From NCBI GenBank assembly GCA_017397695.1, contig JAFQIF010000208.1, positions 1-5,265 on the forward strand: DNA of 5,265 nucleotides, written 5' to 3'. Made by a program: the position numbers and the translations under genes. The notes under the pieces are model-generated. The model was given only the letters and a program-made list of their open reading frames with translations, did not search any database and was not told the origin of the DNA. Position 1 is the first letter of the stretch. The number at the start of each line of letters is the position of its first letter. Of this stretch, positions 1 to 4,605 are shown piece by piece. The stretch comes from Clostridia bacterium. GTDB taxonomy: Bacteria; Bacillota_A; Clostridia; Christensenellales; Aristaeellaceae.

Positions 1-25
1 CTCCTGTTTGATTCTTGCTTATCTG

Positions 26-121
26 GCGCTTCGCGCATGGGTTACGTTGGGCTGCCGCCCAAACCTGCCTGAGGGATTTCATCCCTCAGACTCCCTTCTT
101 CGCTTCGCGGCGGCTTGAAGC
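26..121. repeat. Run of GC-rich hairpins in gene-free DNA (REP-like candidate)
   Basis: Bases 1-156 hold no credible gene. They contain consecutive perfect inverted repeats: GCGC/GCGC around TTC at 26-36, TTGGGC/GCCCAA around a 4-nt loop at 47-62, and CTGAGGGAT/ATCCCTCAG around TTC at 69-89. A weaker pair, GCTTC/GAAGC, lies at 102-121. The amylase already has its own terminator at 157-184, so these hairpins are not needed to end it. They may be a dispersed repetitive intergenic element, the terminator zone of a convergent gene outside the window, or a structured RNA. The inverted repeats are seen directly; the repeat-element reading is inference. Confidence 0.45.
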
Positions 122-156
122 TGCCTTAATGAACTTTCTATTCCTTATACACACAA

Positions 157-184
157 AAACCGCCCCGGCAATCCGGAGCGGTTT
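157..184 (-). terminator. Intrinsic terminator of the amylase gene
   Basis: In the minus-strand transcript this is a 7-bp stem (AAACCGC with GCGGTTT), one mismatch, a further 4-bp CCGG stem and a CAAT-type loop. The run TTTTT follows (complement of 155-159). It starts 18 nt after the amylase stop codon, the usual place for a Rho-independent terminator. Confidence 0.88.
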
Positions 185-202
185 ACTGATTATATCCCGA
201 TG

Positions 203-2152
203 TCACTTCTGCTTATTCGCAAAGTACGTCACGCCATGCATACCCGCCAGCTTCACGGAGAACGCGCCGGCGCGCGCGGTATGCGTCTCGTCGCGATCGG
301 AAATGATCTCCTGCGCGCCGCACAGATCCTGCGTGGTCAGGTAAATATCGGCTGTGCGCGAGCTGCGGTTGATCAGCGTCACCGCAACGCCGTCCTCCGC
401 CTTGCGGCCCAGCGCATCCACACCGCCGGAGATCACACGAATTACACCCAGCACATCGTCGCAGGGCGCAATGAACCTGCATTCGCCCGTGCGCAGCACG
501 GCATTCTTGTTGCGCATGGCAATCATGCCCCGATAGTAGCTCAGCAGCTGCTTGTCCTCGTCGCCCCAGGGATAGGTACGCCTGCAGAACGGATCCGCAC
601 AGCCCTCCATGCCCGCCTCGTCGGCGTAGTATACACAGGGCATGCCCGGCACGCTCATCATCATGCGCAGCATCATCCTCTGGCGCAGCGTACCAACCAT
701 GCGTTCCTCTTGAGAGAGCTTGTGCTCGGCTCGGCGGTCCCGAGGAATGTCGCTGCCATCGTTGCCGGCCAGCACATTGAGGATGCGCGGCCTGTCGTGG
801 CTGCCCATCAGGTTCATCAGCGAATAGAGGAAAGGCTTGGGATAATTGTGCTCAATCGCGGTCAGGTCGCGCGCCACAGCGCCCGCGCCCTTTCGGCCCA
901 TCAGGAAAGCAATCAGCGCATCGCGCAGCGGATAATTCATCACGCTGTCGAGCGTATCGCCCAGCACATAGGAACGCATCACACCGTAGGATACCTTGTG
1001 GCTGGCGTCCTCCCAGACCTCGCCCAGCACCGCCGCGTCCTCGTCGACGGACTTAACCTCCTTGCGCAGCTCGCGCAGAAAATCCATCGGCAGCTCGTCC
1101 GCCACGTCCAGGCGCCAGCCGCTCGTGCCCTGACGCACCCAATGCTTGACGACAGAATCCTCTCCATTGAGAATATACTTGCGGAAATCTGCATCCATCT
1201 CGTTGACGTTGGGCAGCGTGCGGAATCCCCACCAGCACTCGTAGTCGTTGGGCCAATTCTTAAAGGTAAACCACTTTTTGTACGGGGAGTCCGGATCGCG
1301 GAATGCGCCGGTCTTCTCGCCGTGCGTGCCGCGGCGGTTGAAGTATACGCTGTCGCTGCCCACGTGGGAGAATACGCCGTCGAGCATCACGCGGATGCCC
1401 ATTGCCTTCGCTTCCTCACACAGGCGCTTAAGCGTCTCCTCATCGCCGAACATCGGATCGACCTGCATGTAGTCTCCCGTGTCGTATTTATGGTTGGTGC
1501 GCGCAGTAAAGATCGGATTGAAGTAGATAACACTTATGCCCAATTCCTTAAGATAGGGGAGCTTCTGGCGAACGCCCTCCAGATTACCGCCGAAGAAGTC
1601 GGTAGCAAAGTTGTCGCCGTTTTCGGTGACGTTGAGCGAGGGCATCTCGTTCCAGTTTTCATGCAGCTCCGGGCGAAGCGTGCCGTCCTTGGCATGCATC
1701 AGCGCATCCGTGCCCTCGCCATGGTAGAACCTGTCCACCATGATCTGGTACATCACGCCGTCGTACATCCACGCGGGCGTCTTATAGTTTGTATCGTAAA
1801 CGGTGATCTGAAAATCGGTCGTTCCACCCATGCGGCCCTCGCCGCAGCCGGAATCGTCCGGCGCGCCGAGCACATGGCGCGTACCATCGCCGGTCACAGC
1901 TTCAAAGCGGTACCAGTACAGGCACGGCGTCTCACTCACCGTCAGCTGCACCTCATAATAACGCCTGCCGTCGCGCGCGCCAAGCGCACGCATCGGGTAA
2001 TATGCCTCCTTGCCGTCCCATACGCGCACCTCAACCTTGTCCGGTTCTCCCGGACCGATGGCTGCCACGCGCAGGCAGACCTGAGAACCAGCCGTCAGTG
2101 CCCCCAGAGGAAAGCGATAAAACGCGTCAGTGGTGTTATGCTGAAGAATCAT
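203..2152 (-). CDS. GH13 alpha-amylase / neopullulanase-type alpha-glycosidase
   Basis: This 649-aa glycoside hydrolase family 13 enzyme is predicted to cleave alpha-1,4 (perhaps also alpha-1,6) bonds in maltodextrins, cyclodextrins or pullulan fragments. No signal peptide is visible, so it should act in the cytoplasm. Residues 1-~125 look like the N-terminal beta-sandwich (CBM34-like) of neopullulanases. The barrel starts near YQIMVDRFYHG (~135). Conserved regions are DGVFSH (258-263), LPNVN (313-317), GWRLDVADE with nucleophile D349, LGEVWE with acid/base E378, and GSHD with transition-state stabiliser D453. The PGMPCVYYADEAGMEG stretch (~502-517) is also typical of the family, and a C-terminal beta domain follows. 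The ATG at 2152 is chosen because GGAG lies 7 nt upstream; an in-frame ATG at 2173 has no such site. Length suits the family. Oddities are Ser instead of the usual Asn in region I and Arg after the catalytic HD. The exact specificity (neopullulanase, cyclomaltodextrinase or maltogenic amylase) cannot be read from sequence alone. Confidence 0.93.
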   Translation of the reverse strand: MILQHNTTDAFYRFPLGALTAGSQVCLRVAAIGPGEPDKVEVRVWDGKEAYYPMRALGARDGRRYYEVQLTVSETPCLYWYRFEAVTGDGTRHVLGAPDDSGCGEGRMGGTTDFQITVYDTNYKTPAWMYDGVMYQIMVDRFYHGEGTDALMHAKDGTLRPELHENWNEMPSLNVTENGDNFATDFFGGNLEGVRQKLPYLKELGISVIYFNPIFTARTNHKYDTGDYMQVDPMFGDEETLKRLCEEAKAMGIRVMLDGVFSHVGSDSVYFNRRGTHGEKTGAFRDPDSPYKKWFTFKNWPNDYECWWGFRTLPNVNEMDADFRKYILNGEDSVVKHWVRQGTSGWRLDVADELPMDFLRELRKEVKSVDEDAAVLGEVWEDASHKVSYGVMRSYVLGDTLDSVMNYPLRDALIAFLMGRKGAGAVARDLTAIEHNYPKPFLYSLMNLMGSHDRPRILNVLAGNDGSDIPRDRRAEHKLSQEERMVGTLRQRMMLRMMMSVPGMPCVYYADEAGMEGCADPFCRRTYPWGDEDKQLLSYYRGMIAMRNKNAVLRTGECRFIAPCDDVLGVIRVISGGVDALGRKAEDGVAVTLINRSSRTADIYLTTQDLCGAQEIISDRDETHTARAGAFSVKLAGMHGVTYFANKQK

Positions 2153-2159
2153 GGTGTCA

Positions 2160-2167
2160 CTCCATCC
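2160..2167 (-). promoter_or_regulatory. Ribosome binding site fixing the amylase start
   Basis: The minus strand reads GGATGGAG, ending 7 nt before the ATG at 2152. The alternative ATG at 2173 is preceded by CACAACCAGAAA, which has no Shine-Dalgarno match. Confidence 0.7.
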
Positions 2168-2220
2168 AATCATTTTCTGGTTGTGGGCAGACCGTATGGA
2201 TCATATCGCACAGGACATGC

Positions 2221-2234
2221 GGAAATCGTTTTCG
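2221..2234. promoter_or_regulatory. cre-like palindrome in the amylase leader (CcpA/LacI-family operator candidate)
   Basis: The sequence GGAAATCGTTTTCG has the central CG and near-perfect GAAA/TTTC arms of LacI-family operators. It fits the catabolite-response consensus TGWAANCGNTNWCA at every defined position except the outermost base on each side. It lies about 65-75 nt downstream of the predicted amylase transcription start and about 70 nt before its start codon, a position where CcpA is known to block elongation. Catabolite repression of an amylase makes biological sense, but the site call is an inference from consensus. Confidence 0.5.
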
Positions 2235-2303
2235 GGAATACGAATCATCCCACATCAGCTCGCATTCGCTGCGTGTCTTTCCCTCTTGGGGGATAGCCCA
2301 TAT

Positions 2304-2332
2304 ATTTTATCGTACTTTACATTTCCTGACAA
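2304..2332 (-). promoter_or_regulatory. Sigma-A-type promoter of the amylase gene
   Basis: On the minus strand TTGTCA (2332-2327) and TAAAAT (2309-2304) are separated by exactly 17 bp; each hexamer matches the consensus at 5 of 6 bases. Transcription would start near 2297, leaving a leader of roughly 145 nt before the amylase ATG that contains the cre-like palindrome. Confidence 0.72.
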
Positions 2333-2388
2333 TCCCCAATTTCCCGCGAAACGCCGCGAACTGTTCACAATTTCGCCCAATTGCGATT

Positions 2389-2417
2389 TTGTTTCTGCAA
2401 CAGTCAGCCATTATAAT
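2389..2417 (+). promoter_or_regulatory. Sigma-A-type promoter of the small divergent gene
   Basis: A perfect TATAAT (2412-2417) is preceded at 17 bp by a poor -35 match, TTGTTT (2389-2394). Transcription would start near 2424. That puts the in-frame ATG at 2426 almost on the transcript end, which supports the downstream start at 2450. Confidence 0.62.
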
Positions 2418-2430
2418 CAGGATATATGAA

Positions 2431-2440
2431 GGAGAGGAGG
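2431..2440 (+). promoter_or_regulatory. Strong ribosome binding site deciding the start at 2450
   Basis: The purine run GGAGAGGAGG ends 9 nt before the ATG at 2450. A competing ATG at 2446 is in another frame and 5 nt from the site. The ATG at 2426 lies upstream of the site and cannot use it. Confidence 0.75.
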
Positions 2441-2449
2441 AACGGATGC

Positions 2450-3031
2450 ATGAGGAAATACAAAGCCGCCGCATCGGTGTTTTCGCTGCTGCTTGCTGCC
2501 CTTGCGCTCTTCCTTTTCAGGATACCCGGCGCCGGTCACGGCGGCGCGCCCGCACCGAAGGAAGCCGTGCCCGTCCGGGATAGGCATGCCGCCCAGCCAT
2601 CCCATACGCTCTTTCCGACGCTGGATGAAAGCGCCGTTTCCGCCATCACCGTCGTTACTTCGGACAGAAGCTTCTACTTCTTGTGCGAAGATCCGCAGCT
2701 TGTCAGTGTAAACGGGCAGCACGCCGACGCCGGGGTCTTCCGCACGCTCCTTGAGCAGATCGCCGATCTGCCCGTAGATCCCCGCAGCGCCTTCTCCCCG
2801 CAGGCCGAGCAGCTGCTCCTCACGCTCACTGTTTCCGCTGGCCCGGCACAGCATACCGCCCGCTTCTATGCCGACGGCAAAAGCGGCGAAACAACGCGCA
2901 TCGTCTCCGGCCCGCCGGATGCGCCGCAATACCGACAGACCAGCGGCTGGCGCGTGGGTACGCTGATGATGACCTGCGAAGGCACGCGCATTCTGGATGC
3001 GCTGGGCAACGAAACCCCCATTGCAAAATGA
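2450..3031 (+). CDS. Small membrane-anchored exported protein, function unknown (DUF4340-like?)
   Basis: This 193-aa protein is not confidently recognised. Residues 1-5 are basic (MRKYK), followed by a hydrophobic helix at about 6-23 and then RIPGAGHGG. This reads as an uncleaved signal anchor or signal peptide; no lipobox Cys is present. A low-complexity Ala/Pro/Gly linker (~26-57) leads to a compact domain (~59-190). The segment SAVSAITVVTSDRSFYFL, then VNGQHADAGVFRTLLEQIADLPV, resembles the start of DUF4340-type domains: a beta pair, then a helix testing side-chain distance from a catalytic-free scaffold. That likeness is by eye only. Two Cys residues (79 and 176) lie in the domain. The gene has its own promoter and RBS, is divergent from the amylase and ends in a hairpin. 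It is probably a single-gene unit with the domain outside the membrane. The link to its neighbours is unknown. I rate the gene as real (promoter, RBS, signal anchor and terminator agree) but the family as uncertain. Confidence 0.78.
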   Translation: MRKYKAAASVFSLLLAALALFLFRIPGAGHGGAPAPKEAVPVRDRHAAQPSHTLFPTLDESAVSAITVVTSDRSFYFLCEDPQLVSVNGQHADAGVFRTLLEQIADLPVDPRSAFSPQAEQLLLTLTVSAGPAQHTARFYADGKSGETTRIVSGPPDAPQYRQTSGWRVGTLMMTCEGTRILDALGNETPIAK

Positions 3032-3061
3032 ACCCTCCGCCGTCTTTGGCAGAGGGTTCAT
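3028..3061. terminator. Shared bidirectional terminator between convergent genes
   Basis: TGAACCCTC (3029-3037) pairs perfectly with GAGGGTTCA (3052-3060). One mismatch, a GCC/GGC inner stem and a 6-nt loop follow. An outer A-T pair (3028/3061) extends the helix. On the minus strand TTTT follows, giving a reasonable terminator 12 nt after the amidohydrolase stop. On the plus strand only TCTCTATT follows, a weaker tail. The plus-strand stop codon TGA (3029-3031) is itself the base of the stem. Confidence 0.75.
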
Positions 3062-3072
3062 CTCTATTCCGA

Positions 3073-4416
3073 TCAGACCCGGATTGCACAGCCGGCCTTT
3101 ATGCCGGTCGTCCCTCCGTTTTGGGCAGCTATCTCGCCGCCGACGAACACATACGCAATACCCTCCGGCGCGGCATTGGGGCTGCCCAGGCCGGGAAAAT
3201 CCGCCCGGTCGGCAATCGTCTCGGGATTCAGCAGCACCAGATCCGCATCGCATCCCGGCTGCATGCGGCCCTTGCGATGCAGGCCAAGCACCCTGGCAGG
3301 AAGCAGCGTCATATGCGCAATCGCCTCTTCCCAGCTGAGTTCCGCGCGCTCGCGCACCATCTCGCGAAGATAACGCGGGAAGCTGCCTGCAATCTGCGGA
3401 TGGCCCTCTCCCGGCTTATACGCGCCCGTATCGGTGGATACCATGCACAGCGGATGCTTCGCGATGGCATATACTGCGCGCTGCGAGCCGGTATTGACCA
3501 CGACCGCATCGTGCGGATGGCATTCGCGAAGATGCATATACAGCGCCTCATCCGGCACGACACCGATGTGTTCGCCCGTAATCACGCGCAGATGATGCAG
3601 TTCGATACCGTTGGCGCGCATGATACCCGGCTCAAAGAGCGCCGCCCCAATGGAGGAGCACCAGTCCTTGTACATGCCGCTGTCAAAGACAATATCCACG
3701 CCCATGCCACGCGCGCGGTCAACCATGGCCATCGCCTCGTCTTCCACGCCCACGCCGTACTGATATACGAAGTGGGACACGATCATCCTGCAGCCGCTGT
3801 GCGCAGCCAGATCGATCGCTTCCTGCAGGGAATCCAGATCGGTCATGGAGTTCATGCGCGTATCGATGGATACGGGTTTGCCATGCTGCCGGGCCACGCG
3901 GCAAAGCGTCTGCATTTCCAGAATGGACGATCCGGGCGTATATGCCGGACCCAGCGATACGCCGCACGCACCCGCCTCCAGCGCCACTTCGCACAGCTGC
4001 GCCATGCGGGCAACCTGCTCCTCGCCGGCAGCCTGAAAGGGATCGACCACGCCTGCAGCTTCGCGCAGCGCGCACATGCCGATCATCTCCGCCTGATGGA
4101 TCGGGAATGCCTTCTGCGCCTCAAAGAAGCGGATCACATCCAGCGGCGAAAAGCCGCAGTTGCCGCCCACGGTTGTGGTGATGCCCTGAAGCAGGCTCAG
4201 CTCACCTGTATATTCATGCCCGTCAATATGACCATGCGGATCGATAAAGCCCGGGCAGACATATAGCCCCCTTGCATCGATCACCTGTGCGTCCTCAGGC
4301 GCATTCAGCTTGCCGACAGCCGCAATTACGCCATCCTCCAGCAGCACATCTGCGGAGAATCTTTCTTTTTTTTCGGGATCGATCACGATACCCTCGGAAA
4401 TGAAGATCTTCGACAT
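3073..4416 (-). CDS. Amidohydrolase, N-acyl-D-amino-acid deacylase (D-aminoacylase) family
   Basis: This 447-aa cytoplasmic metal-dependent hydrolase is predicted to cleave an N-acyl amide, typically releasing a D-amino acid and a carboxylate. Residues 1-~56 and ~380-447 form the small composite beta domain. Between them lies the metal-binding barrel. Visible motifs are PGFIDPHGHID (H61, H63), GGNCGFSP with bridging-Cys candidate C87, SLGPAYTPG (154-162), SHF with H215, and STDT with catalytic Asp candidate D329. The family tail is GHPQIAGSFPRYL, EEAIAHMTLLPARVLGL, CDADLVLL. No His is seen between 216 and 273, where the A. faecalis enzyme has a second tight-site His ligand, so metal binding may differ. 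It is slightly shorter than typical family members (~480). The ATG at 4416 is chosen because AAAGGGA (4432-4426) lies 9 nt upstream; the in-frame ATG at 4494 falls inside a terminator loop. The substrate is unknown: N-acyl-D-amino acid, dipeptide or a related cyclic amide are all possible. Confidence 0.88.
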   Translation of the reverse strand: MSKIFISEGIVIDPEKKERFSADVLLEDGVIAAVGKLNAPEDAQVIDARGLYVCPGFIDPHGHIDGHEYTGELSLLQGITTTVGGNCGFSPLDVIRFFEAQKAFPIHQAEMIGMCALREAAGVVDPFQAAGEEQVARMAQLCEVALEAGACGVSLGPAYTPGSSILEMQTLCRVARQHGKPVSIDTRMNSMTDLDSLQEAIDLAAHSGCRMIVSHFVYQYGVGVEDEAMAMVDRARGMGVDIVFDSGMYKDWCSSIGAALFEPGIMRANGIELHHLRVITGEHIGVVPDEALYMHLRECHPHDAVVVNTGSQRAVYAIAKHPLCMVSTDTGAYKPGEGHPQIAGSFPRYLREMVRERAELSWEEAIAHMTLLPARVLGLHRKGRMQPGCDADLVLLNPETIADRADFPGLGSPNAAPEGIAYVFVGGEIAAQNGGTTGIKAGCAIRV

Positions 4417-4425
4417 GACATCACA

Positions 4426-4432
4426 TCCCTTT
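4426..4432 (-). promoter_or_regulatory. Ribosome binding site of the amidohydrolase gene
   Basis: The minus strand reads AAAGGGA, 9 nt before the ATG at 4416. This supports that start over the in-frame ATG 78 nt further upstream. Confidence 0.65.
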
Positions 4433-4442
4433 GGTATATCAT

Positions 4443-4471
4443 ATGCAATACATTTTCGATGTGTTTTGCAT
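4443..4471. promoter_or_regulatory. Operator-like dyad just upstream of the amidohydrolase gene
   Basis: ATGCAATACA (4443-4452) and TGTTTTGCAT (4462-4471) form 10-bp inverted arms with one mismatch around a 9-bp centre. The near arm abuts TATGAT (4443-4438 on the minus strand), a possible -10 element with only a poor -35 (AAACAC) at 17 bp. A regulator bound here would overlap such a promoter. No T-tract follows, so it is not a terminator. The dyad is seen directly; the role as operator and the promoter are inference. Confidence 0.45.
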
Positions 4472-4476
4472 TTTCC

Positions 4477-4571
4477 TTCAAAGAAAGCCCGCACTGATTC
4501 TCGCGGGCTTGATATGTACTGCGCGCGAAGCGCTCATAGAGGCGGGCATTGTCCGCCGGGCTTTCTTTGAA
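4477..4571 (-). promoter_or_regulatory. Candidate attenuator: 15-bp long-range inverted repeat competing with a terminator
   Basis: TTCAAAGAAAGCCCG (4477-4491) is the exact reverse complement of CGGGCTTTCTTTGAA (4557-4571), with 65 nt between. In the minus-strand RNA these would form a closing helix around internal hairpins: GGCGG/CCGCC at 4541-4557 and GCGC/GCGC around GAA at 4523-4533. The downstream arm is the same segment that forms the 3' half of the terminator at 4485-4510. The two structures are therefore mutually exclusive, the layout expected of a riboswitch or attenuator. A small repeat element with terminal inverted repeats is the main alternative. Confidence 0.4.
4485..4510 (-). 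terminator. Intrinsic terminator between potD-like gene and amidohydrolase
   Basis: In the minus-strand RNA AAGCCCGC pairs with GCGGGCTT (8 bp, 10-nt loop), followed by TCTTTG. It lies about 95 nt after the binding-protein stop and about 70 nt before the amidohydrolase start. It could be a second terminator for the upstream operon or a conditional one controlling the downstream gene. Confidence 0.62.
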
Positions 4572-4597
4572 AGGGGCGCCGCCTGAACGGCGCCCTT
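4572..4597 (-). terminator. Terminator-like hairpin after the binding-protein gene
   Basis: GGGCGCCG (4574-4581) pairs with CGGCGCCC (4588-4595) around a 6-nt loop, extended by a G-T and an A-T pair. It starts 8 nt after the stop codon. The stem is very strong but only TTTC follows on the minus strand, so termination may be partial. Confidence 0.65.
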
Positions 4598-4605
4598 GCA
4601 TGCCA

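Noticed and set aside
15..344. A 109-codon plus-strand open frame at the left edge
   Set aside because: It runs through the hairpin cluster, the amylase terminator and the end of the amylase gene; no RBS or domain.
200..2296. A 698-codon open frame on the plus strand, opposite the whole amylase gene
   Set aside because: It is in exact codon register with the amylase, so it stays open simply because the amylase avoids TTA, CTA and TCA codons. Its product is rich in His, Arg and Ala with no recognisable domain, while the minus frame carries every GH13 motif.
2381..2386. TTGCGA as -35 of the small-gene promoter
   Set aside because: It is 25 bp from TATAAT, too far for sigma-A; TTGTTT at 17 bp is better placed.
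2426..2449. ATG at 2426 as start of the small gene
   Set aside because: It lies on the predicted transcript 5' end and upstream of the GGAGAGGAGG site. The ATG at 2450 also gives a clean basic N-terminus plus hydrophobic helix.
2417..3253. A 278-codon minus-strand open frame across the small gene and the shared terminator
   Set aside because: It has Gly/Arg-rich composition, crosses a terminator and overlaps the promoter-supported plus-strand gene; no motif is visible.
3028..4266. A 412-codon plus-strand open frame opposite the amidohydrolase
   Set aside because: It shows the same codon-register shadow effect as the frame opposite the amylase. It starts inside the terminator hairpin, has no RBS and gives a His/Arg/Ala-rich product without domains.
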